This document shows positions 34,723-44,078 of a stretch of DNA of 64,000 bases, piece after piece. This stretch comes from Absidia repens (Eukaryota > Mucoromycota > Mucoromycetes > Mucorales > Cunninghamellaceae). The notes beneath the pieces are model-generated. The model did no database searches. It was given only the letters and a program-made list of their open reading frames with translations, and was not told where the DNA came from. Position numbers and translations under genes: made by a program. The DNA lies in the NCBI GenBank assembly GCA_002105175.1, contig MCGE01000010.1, positions 186,001 through 250,000 of the forward strand, written 5' to 3'. The stretch's first letter is position 1. Each line of letters starts with the position of its first letter.

Positions 34723-36211
34723 CTAAGTATAGGCCATGTACATTGAGCTAACACGCTTCATTTCACCTAATTCCAATTGAGGAGGTCCATCCACCTTCAT
34801 GTGTTGTTGTTGTTGTTGCTGCTGTTGTTGTTCACCACCACCAGGATATTGCTCGACACAATGACGAGGGAACACACCTTTGGTATTGCCTTGGGTCAGA
34901 TTGATCCCTTGGCACCATCCATCATCGTATTCCACTAATATTTCAATCCGATCGCCTAGTTGAATATCGACTTCGTCACTGAGCGTAGGTGAGTAGGTGG
35001 ACACAACATTGAAGATACCTAAGGATTCTGGAGGACTACTGTCCTGCTGCTGCTGCTGCTGCTGCTGTTGTTGTTGATACCCATCATGTCCTATCGCTGG
35101 AGTCATCGCCGCCACCGCTGGTACTGTCGTTGGAGCCTTTTCCATCACAGGAGGAGTTGCTGTATAATATTGTTGCTGATGTTGATAAGGAGGAGCATCG
35201 CTCATGGGTGCCAGAGGTGGAGGTGGAGTGGTATATGCGGGACTAACCGGCATTTGCATGGTGTGAGACATCTGCTGTGGCGGTTGTTGTTGATAATAAG
35301 GTTGCGCCATTTCGTTTCCTTTGTTGATGTTGCTGCTACTATTATACTGCTGGTACCCACTGGTGCTGCTGACGTTGCTGCTACTATTATACTGCTGGTA
35401 CCCACTGTTGCTGTTGATGTTATTGCTAATAGAAGGGCGATCGTGACTTCCAAAGCCCATAGTAAAAGGATCAGGATTCATATCACGTTTTGTTTGCTTT
35501 TTTCGACGTATCATCACAAAAGCAGCGATGGCCCCAATGATTGCAATAATCCCTATGACAATACCAGCTACTAGACCGCTGGATGAACCACCACCATCAC
35601 TTGAGGAAGTCGAAGAAGAGGGTTTAGCTGAAGATACGTTCGACGCTGATATTGCTGATGATGGAGAATTATCTGGGGGCGCAGATGAATCGGATGTTGA
35701 GGTGGTAGCAGTCGAACCGGACTTGCCAGCAGAAGCTGCGTGTTGTTCACTTGTCCCTTTTGCTGTGTCTGATTTTGCTGAGGTAGAAGAAGAACTGCCA
35801 TTGTGAGATGCTGGTGTTGCTGGTTTGGGATCTTTCGCCAATGTTGGAGGTGTTGATGCTGCCGCCTTATGGTCATTTGATGTTGGTTTAGGATCGGAAT
35901 GAGTTGTTGAATGATCTTGGATCGAGGTCGTAGGTTCCTTTTTCGTACTTGATTCACCCGCTGAGTTTTGGGAGGTTGAAGGTGCTGGGCTGAGATTGAT
36001 GATATGATGTTCACCTATAAATATATAACAAAAAGTTTGAGTTGGCAGTTCCAAGCTGATTACTGTTTCCCTTACCTTGTAATGGTTGAGAGTTATCGTG
36101 AATCACGGGTTGAGGCTGTTCATTAGGATTCCAAAGGTAACGAGCATGAGTAGAAGAAACAAGCATTGCCAAAACCAGGACCGTCACAGCAGTCTTTTGC
36201 GAAGTATGCAT
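34723..36211 (-). CDS. Secreted-stalk, single-TM, SH3-domain protein (Fus1-like architecture)
   Basis: Two exons joined in frame at QPLQ-GEHH give about 490 aa. Residues 1-23 (ending VLAMLVSSTHA) are a signal peptide. An extracellular stalk of about 170 residues is rich in Ser, Thr, Pro and Asn, suited to O-mannosylation. A glycine-flanked transmembrane helix (GLVAGIVIGIIAIIGAIAAFVMI) is followed by RRKKQTKR. The cytosolic part has poly-Gln and a 45-bp tandem duplication, then an SH3 domain with the ALYDY-like start (FNVVSTYSPTLSDEVDIQLGDRIEIL), the GWCQG core and the GVFPRHCVE end. In yeast Fus1 and Sho1-like proteins, such SH3 domains recruit polarity or MAPK partners at the plasma membrane; a surface-sensor or polarity role is inferred here. 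Confidence 0.75.
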
Positions 36212-37151
36212 GGTGTCAAGATAGTGATACAAGGTCAATAAGGTAAAAAGAGAAGATTAATGATAAAGGAAAGTACTGGGTGTTTTCTTCGAAAAAAAAA
36301 AGAGAGGAAGGGGGAGGATAGCAATAAAAGGTATATATTGTATAAAATTAAAAATAAAATAAAAAATAAAGAGAAAGAGAAAGGGGATATACATTTTTGA
36401 GGGAGAGAAAAAAATAAACGAAACTGTATAAAAAAAATAGGAGGCAAAATCTTGATATATTTCCAACGCACTAACCCAAAGTCTACAGTAAAACTAAATG
36501 AGTATTTCTTAATTTATTGTTTGATTGGTTATATACAAGTTTCGAGTAAAATGATCATAAAGGAATGCCATAAGGGATAGATTCGGAATTCTACTTGGTT
36601 GGTGATAATAAAGTGGAAGGATAAAAATCTCTGAGTCTAAATTTCATGCTTTTCCTGCTGAAATTTTCGTTGTTCTTGTGGTTAAAGCGCCGTTTTTATA
36701 CTTGTCTTGGTTGACGTTGCACAAATGTCTCGCCCAAAAACTCGGCAAAAAAAAAAAACAGTTTGGTAATGATAAATAAATTCAGTTTCTTTATTTTTTT
36801 AATATGAGATGGGATGATAAGTGAGATGATACTATAATAAGAAAGAGGAAGTATATAAAAGTAAGCAAAATGACTATACTAAGGGCATGTAATAACAAGA
36901 GAAAAAACTAGGTGTAAAAAATCTACTCCAATCAAGTAAGACGATCCATCATGATTAAAGAGAAAAATAATGACATAAAAATAGCAAAAAAGATGAGAAT
37001 GAAGATGGAGATAAAAAAAAAAAGCAAGATAGTGTGCGAGATATAAATATATACAGAATGTATCAAAGGTGTCATAAGTGGTTTGTGGTAGAATAAATAA
37101 AAAAATGCATATGTAGGAAGAATGATGGTGATGATGATAATGAAGTTTGTT
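36212..37151. other. Intergenic, low complexity
   Basis: Upstream of the SH3 gene and downstream of the zinc-finger gene. Purine-rich A/G tracts (36289-36420) form the promoter side of the SH3 gene. The rest is AT-rich with long A runs. No gene is seen. Confidence 0.45.
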
Positions 37152-38426
37152 TTAAAAAAAGGAATCAGATGAATCAATCAAAGGGGAAGCAGTAGCAGAA
37201 GGAGGAGGGGTTTGGAGAAGTGAGCATCCAAAAGTAGCCAGGGTATGATTCAAAGCAGCCATGTGAGAGTGTTCAATGTGATATTTCAGTCCATTCAGAT
37301 TTTTGTATCGTTTGCCACAATCACCAATAGTACATTGATAAGGTTTAGGTGTTTCATTGTCTTCGATCAAACTACAATGACCATGTTCCTTGTGATACTT
37401 CAACCCATTGGGGTTCTTGTAAGCTTTGTCACATCCTTGAACCAAGCATTTGTATGGCTTGTCTGCGTAAAGATCTATATTTGAAATATAAAAAAACGAA
37501 GATGAGCGAAAGATGTCCTTTTTAAGGTTTCATATAACTTACAGGAAGTATTCGCAGAAGCAAGCAAAACACCAGCATGAGCCAAGAAATCTTCATCGGA
37601 TAGACAATTGAAAGATTCGCCAGCGGTCATGGCCAACTTTTTGGCAGCAGATAACGTCAGTAAATCCATTGCATTGGTTGAGGAAATTTGTTGGAATGTA
37701 CGTTTCTTGCCACAGAGTCGACTGTTTTCATCATCATCTTCGTCATCTTCTTCTGCACCCATTTGTCGATTGATCATCATGGCTTTTGATTGGAGAAGAA
37801 GATTGGGATGTTCTTCACTGGATGGAGTAGGGGGCATGGAATATTCACCATCAGACGAGAATCCAGGCGTAGTAGGCGTCATGGGATCAACATCATCGTA
37901 GCCAAGGGCAGTGGCAGCAGCAGCAACAGCCGCGGGCGAATCCAAGGAGCCACCGTGATTGTAGACGTCAGATAAATAGGCAGCAGCTTTTTGTTTCATT
38001 ATATCAAACGCAGGCAGAGACCCAGACTCACTGACAGGCGAAGTGGGAGATAAAGGAGGAGTACATGACCAGGTATCGTCGTCTTGATCTTCTTCACATT
38101 GGACATGACACTCCTCATAATGTTGCAACAAGTCATGGAGATCATTCAACACAAGACCACAGCAGGAGAAGTCCCGGCAATAATTAGCTTCCAATTGTCG
38201 TGATTCCAAAGTCGTGTCAATATTGTTTTGTGGTTTGCATTGTTGAAAGTCATATGCACTAAGAGAAAAAACGAATTGATCAATCAGTAAACTGGTTTAG
38301 TACGTATATATATTAAACATAAAAATAAAAATAAAAATAAAATACGCACTCAAAGTGGATATCTTGGTTTGGGACTGTGATGGTACTCATACGACGAATA
38401 CATTGATATTCAATAGGTGCAGGCAT
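37152..38426 (-). CDS. C2H2 zinc-finger regulator of the Sfp1/JAZF1 type
   Basis: Three exons; the first encodes [19 protein letters not shown] and joins DAYDFQQC. The middle exon has a degenerate N-terminal finger-like motif ([25 protein letters not shown]), then acidic, Ser/Pro-rich sequence with SPTSP and TPTTPG phosphosite-like motifs and a nuclear-type KKRTF. The last exon carries two C2H2 fingers: [21 protein letters not shown] and [21 protein letters not shown]. The 'YKNxNGLKYH' signature and the gap between fingers define the Sfp1/JAZF1 family. Yeast Sfp1 activates ribosomal-protein and ribosome-biogenesis genes downstream of TORC1; the same role is only inferred here. A ribosomal protein gene lies 15 kb away, but no link is implied. 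Confidence 0.85.
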
Positions 38427-38974
38427 ATTAGGGGAATAAAGTGATACGTATATGATAATATGAAGAAGAAGAGTGGGGGGTGGAGAAGAACAAAACAAAA
38501 AAAAAAAAAAAAAAAAAAAGTAAGGGAAAGAGAAGCAAAAGAAGAAACGCTATGTGGGCTTTTAACTTTTTTTTTTTTTTGGCAGCTCATATCGATGATA
38601 GTCCGCAAGCTTATTTTTTTTTCATTGGTCACGTTTCATGTTTTCACCACCGTTCCGAGAGCGGTATCAACCCAGCAAATCTTTTCATGTAACATAAAAA
38701 TCCTATATTTGTGGACAAAAGTGATCTTGTTTATTAGGTAGCACTACGTACAAAAAATAAATAAAAAAATAATAAATCAAAAGCGGGGAAAGTGGAGAGG
38801 GTTTGGATATATTGTAAGTGGATATAAAGCTAAAATGTACAAATACATAAGCCTAACAATAAAAACCTATCACATAAAAAGCTAGGGCTAATACCCAACA
38901 AAAGGCGGCATAATATTAACAGGGGAAAATGCTAAGGTAGATAGGATGGGAGGTTGGTTTCTTTTTTCCAGTTG
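38427..38974. other. Intergenic, no gene seen
   Basis: Contains A-rich and T-rich runs (38494-38519, 38569-38580) forming a possible hairpin, upstream of the zinc-finger gene. No coding signal. Confidence 0.4.
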
Positions 38975-39950
38975 TCACGCTTGGAATGCCGATGGCGGAG
39001 CTGCCAAATTGTTGCCATGCTTACTTTTCAGAATCACCTTCCACGTGGCTGACTCCGATTCAAATGTATTTTTCCCAAAAAGCCATTGTCATCCAATTTT
39101 TTGATGGTCGTCGTTGTACGTCATCGTCAGCCGCATAACTTTAATGTTGTCGTCCACATCCATAAGAAGGTAGGAAGGTGGAGAGATCACAAACCAGTTG
39201 TCAATACCACTAAATCCACAGTTATGCTCATCTGGTATTCCTTTATCTTCACCAACAACATATAGGATTTCAGTGTTGGGATACACTTGTCGGGTTCACC
39301 ATAGTAAGGTCTATAAGGTATAAAAAAAGAATCCAATTAAAATTTAGACCCAACCTTCAGCCCCAACCCCCCTTCAGTTTTCTTGGATAATTTTTTTGGA
39401 TGATTTTCTTCACGATACTACTTCGTCAAATCACACCATAATTCTCTCCTACCCAATCGCTTACCTCAATCACAGCTGTATGTTCCATTTTTTGTTTTCC
39501 ACACCCTTTTTCAGAATCCATAGAATTGGCAGGGTCCATCGAACATGGTCCACACTAATTGCATTATTTAGGTCAGGATATCTCAAGTACTGAATAATAT
39601 AGCTTCTTTGATGCCACAGTATACTTATGTACTCAAAATAGGTTTTATAGCGGTATAAAGCTATAAACTAGGGCGCATTGTTAACCTGAGTACCCAGGTT
39701 TCGACCATCGTTGATAGAATGCAATAGGTAGTAACCGCTGTAATAATTAAAGCTCAATCCGGCTCTTTTCGTCGTCACCGTCACTACTCAACAGAAGCAA
39801 CGACTACCAAGTTCCCCTTTGATGCAACCAATCGCGGATGCCGATGTGTTTTCTTGCCAAGGTGGTCCCAGAATTGAGTTTCAGCCATTCGTTGAGCGTG
39901 TCGACGGGATAATGGCTTCACGATCTAGAGCATAGATTCCAAAAACAAAA
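38975..39950 (-). pseudogene. Decayed gene of unknown family
   Basis: Several minus-strand blocks have good coding character but broken connections. From about 39300 the frame gives VYPNTEILYVVGEDKGIPDE, later IDNWFVISPPSYLL and TMTYNDDHQKIG, then an in-frame TGA at about 39089-39091. The same frame resumes for about 37 codons (QWLFGKNTFESESATWKV, then KHGNNLAAPPSAFQA) to a stop at 38975-38977. Just upstream, at about 39305, the frame must shift by one base to include PYYGEP after a splice-like TATAG. A further block at about 39815-39945 (VDTLNEWLKLNSGTTLARKH) also needs a shift. I do not recognise the protein. Repeat D begins about 60 bp away. Confidence 0.5.
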
Positions 39951-40009
39951 CAAAGATAAAAAAATATTTATAACAGTGTGAATCAATACACACAATCATG
40001 CTGTTCTTT

Positions 40010-40660
40010 TCATACTTATAATAATGGGCCAAACGACGGGTAATAAAAAGGCATAGCTTTGTTTCAAGAGATATCGTATACGCTTAACTAGGAACATGGA
40101 ATTCATTTGACACAAAAGGGACCTATTGAAGGTATAATGAGTGAGACTATTTGATATAATGAATTACCAATACTGTTCTAAAGAGATGTCAGTAAAAAGG
40201 GATTGAATATATAGTGTTGTACATGACATGAGAATGTTCAAAGAGTCTTTTAGTGAAGCATTCCCATCGTCAACGCTGATCTAAACGGGGGAAGATGACG
40301 AAAAACGAGAACTATTACGCATGATATGAGAGAGACTAATGGGACATTTTTCATTGAATCAGGTAAAAAGAGATATATTTTATTCAGATGTAGATGCAAA
40401 CTATAAAGAAATTAACACTGAACTAAGTTAATGGCGGCTTCATGAAGCCAACTAATGGTGGTTCCAGATCCTAGATTCAAAATGAAAGGGTTTCCCCATG
40501 CATGTTGTAATCCCTGAGCTAGAAACCCTTCTAAACTAGTCCTGATATAATTCTAGGGCCAAAATAACTCCATAGAGGTTGAATGGTGAAGAAAAAAAAA
40601 TGGAAAGGAAACGAAACCGAGAGAAAATATATATACACGTGGGCGGGATCTGAAATTTTG
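40010..40660 (+). repeat. Dispersed repeat family, copy D (+ orientation)
   Basis: Core at 40481-40500 (AATGAAAGGGTTTCCCCATG, then CATGTTGTAATCCC). Left phrases: AAGGGACCTATTGAAGG (shared with copy A near 3235), GACATGAGAATG, CGTCAACGCTGATCTAAA, TGAGAGAGACTAATGGGACA and AGATATATTTTATTCAG. Right phrases: AACTAGTCCTGATATAATTC, CATAGAGGTTGAATGGTGA and the inner end CACGTGGGCGGGATCTGAAA at about 40636. Non-coding. Confidence 0.78.
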
Positions 40661-41352
40661 TGTGGTCTGTCAGTGTCGATTGGTTTACTCTTTTTTTGTT
40701 GCAATAAAATTAATGTGATTTTTTTTTCTCATGACAGAAAACACCACCATGCAATGGTGACTCACTCCTGCCATGGTAGCAATCAGAAGCATGGACTATG
40801 TCGATTTTTACAGCAACCAACTCCGCTTTCAGCTACGCAAACGTAGCAGAATGGTAGTTTACCTCTTTTTTCACAGCAATATGGTGACTCTCTTTGTATA
40901 ACATAACTGTAACTATGAATATGCACTTCTCATTTTACTGTGGAATAGCTTACTATACACAAAGCAGAAGAGCTTACCCATACATTGTGCAGTAGAATAC
41001 TGTAGTTTTGCTACTTGTAATAGAGTAGCTTACTCCCTTAGTTTAGCGTAACGTTTTATTTATTCCACATTAAAAAAATATTTATAAGCTTTCAATGTAT
41101 TCCTTTAATAGTGTATAAGGTTTAATAGAATGATATGAAGGTACGCTCCTTCGAAAGACGGCTGATAAAAGTGGGCATGCAGCGGAATGTGAATTTTTTC
41201 AATGTAACAGCCATATTTGGATATTTGGAAGACGACAATGAAAACAAGGAACTATATTTATATAATATCAATATAAATATTGATGTTGTTGATGTTTTGT
41301 TCATTGTTTTTCTCTCCCATCTAAACATTTTGCCTACGAACAACAATAGAAA
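40661..41352. other. Intergenic, inward extension of repeat D
   Basis: 40720-41050 shares phrases with 18485-18800 (see copy B), including TTTTTACAGCAACCA and GGAATAGCTTA, and seems to be part of the element. The remaining 300 bp form the promoter of the next gene. Confidence 0.4.
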
Positions 41353-42151
41353 ATGATTTCTCGAACAAAAACTGAAAACATACTGATATTAACACTTAAT
41401 TGTATAAACATTTCATTATATCTCCTTGTCATAGCGGCCGTCACCGTAAAATGCCTTCATGCGAACTTCTCACAAATCATGGTCGGCATATATGGAGGGT
41501 ACTTGAATGATTGATGATAATATGATATGGTATGATATGTTAACAATTATTATTTATGTATATATATTTATTTATTTTTAAAAACAAGAGTTGTATCGGC
41601 GGCTCTTGTTGTAAATGAAATCAAACCATTAGAAATATCATTGGTGTATTTCCGTTTCGTATCGATCTATAGTGGAAGAGGAATGATATTTATATTGTAA
41701 GGAGAATGGAAAAAAAAGAAAAATAATTAGGATGAAGTACAGTATTGACTGGGAATTTTTTAATGTACATACTATTTATCTATAGTTTTGGATGTATTGT
41801 TTTGGATGTTTCAGTTCTGAATATTATTGCTGGTACTCTATGTCTTGTTTTTGGCTGTATCTACATAATATTATCGTTTGTACCTAATTTTCCACCACCA
41901 AACGCCATGATTATCAATTGGCAAAACTGGAAAGGGTTTTCCAAAGAAGGAATGGATTTGATGCGACACAATGATTCATCTGGTGCTGAGGTATCGTATA
42001 GAAAGAACTAGGGAAAGAAGAGTGAATATCTCTCTTAATTAATTGAATATCACTCGACTGTTTTGTTTTATAGAGTAAATCTACTGCATTACTCATCAGT
42101 CATCCTCCAAGAATCAATGAAGCAACTAGAAAAGAAACATATATTGTATAA
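41353..42151 (+). CDS. TVP15/COPI-associated-type Golgi membrane protein
   Basis: Four exons (41353-41498, 41589-41696, 41786-41990, 42074-42151) with matching phases give 178 aa. Four hydrophobic helices are seen: ILTLNCINISLYLLVIAAVTV, SQIMVGIYGGVVSAALVV, FGCIVLDVSVLNIIAG and TLCLVFGCIYIILSFVP. Between helix 2 and 3 is FRFVSIYSGRGMIFIFFG, matching the 'GRGxxYxFxG' block of Tvp15/COPI-associated proteins, followed by the family's VP-PPNAM motif (FVPNFPPPNAMI). Yeast Tvp15 resides in late Golgi compartments with Tvp18 and Tvp23. The tail is polar with NxxSS sites. The start was deduced because the first exon supplies helix 1; only the last half of the gene forms a long open frame. Confidence 0.7.
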
Positions 42152-42360
42152 ATGTAAACAAATAAAGGATCCATATTTGACAGTTATGTTCTTCCTTCTC
42201 ACCGCATGATAAAAAAAATGAAACGCCGATGACATTTAAACTCCATTTGGAATAAAGCGTGCCTTGGCAAATCCAGGAAAGCAATAAATAACTTCGCTTC
42301 TCTTCAATTTGTCCTTTTTTTCTTTGCCATTCCCACCTCCTAATAACAACAACAACAGCA

Positions 42361-43565
42361 ATGAATCAACCCAATGAACAGGTAGACGAGCCCAACTTGA
42401 AACCCTCCCTTCAAAAATATACTCTTTTACGTCTTAAAACTTGGCTCCACATTCTCCAAGTCATTTCCACTCTTCTATCAGCCAGCATGGTAGCACCAGT
42501 CATAGCTGTACAACTTCGATTCAAGGTGATAGCAAAATATATCATTCTGCCTCTCGATATTAATACCATTTATTGTATTCTATAGGGCTCTAGCGCACCT
42601 GGACCAAACTATGTCTTGTTTGTCATTGTCTTTACCTTCCTCATTCCTATCTTTTTGGCTCTCTTTCCATGGCTGTATGAAACCAAGAACCAAATGAAGC
42701 GATGTGGAAAATTTTTCTTGAAACCAAGGACCAATCTGATCTTCTCTGGATTCTACTCTCTACTTTGGATGACAGCTGGGATTGCTATCACCACTTATGG
42801 TTTTAATCCTGATACATGTATGCTGGATAGTACTCAAAAGGCGAATGATTACGCCAGTGCTTGGACGGCTCAGGTAAGAAATAATGAAGAATATATGTTT
42901 GTGAAGGTATGGTATCTAAAATGGCTTGGCCTTTTTTCTTTTTTTCTTTTTTTACGTAGTGCAACTGTGCCAAGGCCGCGGTTGCGTTTGTTTGGTTGAC
43001 CTGTCTTTTATGGATCATCACCTTATGCATGGCCGTCATCATCTTTTGGAAACAAAAACAATTGGTCCAAAAAAACTTGCAGCATATGGCCAACGCGAAA
43101 CAGGAAACAGTGGAAATGGATACTGAAATTTTGGATCAACATGTGGAATCCTCCCCTACTGACAACAATAATCATCATGGTAACGATCATTCCACACCAT
43201 CGATGCCATATCAGCAGTCATCATCACCCAACGATCACACGTCGCCTGTAGATCATCACCATCATCATCAACAATACTACTCAGCTAACAACATGACCCC
43301 TCCTATCCACGAACCTTATTATCATCCTTCTTTTGCCGCACAACCTTATCCATCTTCCTCTTTGACATCAATGCATCTATCGTCAAACACCCCACAGCAT
43401 CAACAACCTCAGTACTATCCACCATCCTCTACCGCTCCTCAATTGCAACAACTACAACAATTCCATTATAGTGATCCATCTGTCGCTCAGCAACATCCAC
43501 CTTCTATGCCACTGGCGGTTATGCCTGACCCCCAGCATTATCGACAGCAGCACCGTGTAGTTTAG
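42361..43565 (+). CDS. MARVEL-like four-helix membrane protein with Gln/His/Pro-rich tail
   Basis: Three exons (42361-42525, 42586-42873, 42960-43565) give 352 aa. Four transmembrane helices fit a MARVEL-type layout: LHILQVISTLLSASMVAPVIAV, YVLFVIVFTFLIPIFLALFPWLY, NLIFSGFYSLLWMTAGIAITTYG and AFVWLTCLLWIITLCMAVIIFW. Between helix 3 and 4 are two cysteine sites (NPDTCMLD and QCNCAKAAVAF), like the 'C...C.A..AF.W' region of fungal MARVEL proteins. The long cytosolic tail has His/Pro/Gln/Tyr-rich repeats. Fungal MARVEL proteins act at the plasma membrane in eisosomes (Nce102) or in vesicle traffic; no specific role can be assigned. The first ATG follows CAACAACAACAGCA. Confidence 0.72.
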
Positions 43566-44078
43566 AATTTCTTCCCTTTTCCCTCCCATTTTGTATAGTA
43601 GTTCCCACATGCACATATCTCACTTTACTTCATTTAGTTTTTTTTCAATTCTATTTTTACGCCTTCTTTACCCTTTGCATTTTATCAAATATATTGAATC
43701 AATACATCAATAATAATAACAATAATAAAAAAAAATAGACCTTTTCCATATATTCTGCCAAGATCTTTTTTTTTTGTGTCGGAGATTGTGACATAGGTGA
43801 CACTTGATTATTCTGAATCATTAATCAGTAGTATCATTCAATAAACTCACATCCACAATCCAATTCCATCGTCAAGTCAAAAATGTATTTTGTTTTGTTT
43901 TGTTTTATTATAAATTAAAATTTTTTGGAAGACAAAAAAGCTATTTTTATAAAAATATATACGTATACATATTTCTTTGGGGGGGGGGGTTAAAAAAAAC
44001 ACACCCATACCAAACCCTCCTCACATCAAAATAGATATAAATCAAAAATACTATAATAACTATAACTAATTACTATCA
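43566..44078. other. Convergent spacer, no gene seen
   Basis: 3' flanks of the MARVEL and AFF-like genes: CT-rich sequence, AATAATAAT run (about 43710), a G9 run at 43979-43989. No gene is seen. Confidence 0.45.

Noticed and set aside
39690..39720. tRNA T-arm-like GGTTTCGACC
   Set aside because: No acceptor stem, D-arm or anticodon arm can be drawn around it on either strand.
41135..41356. Plus-strand frame before the TVP15-like gene
   Set aside because: Overlaps the start of exon 1 and reads through promoter AT repeats; the TVP15-like first exon in another frame explains the locus.
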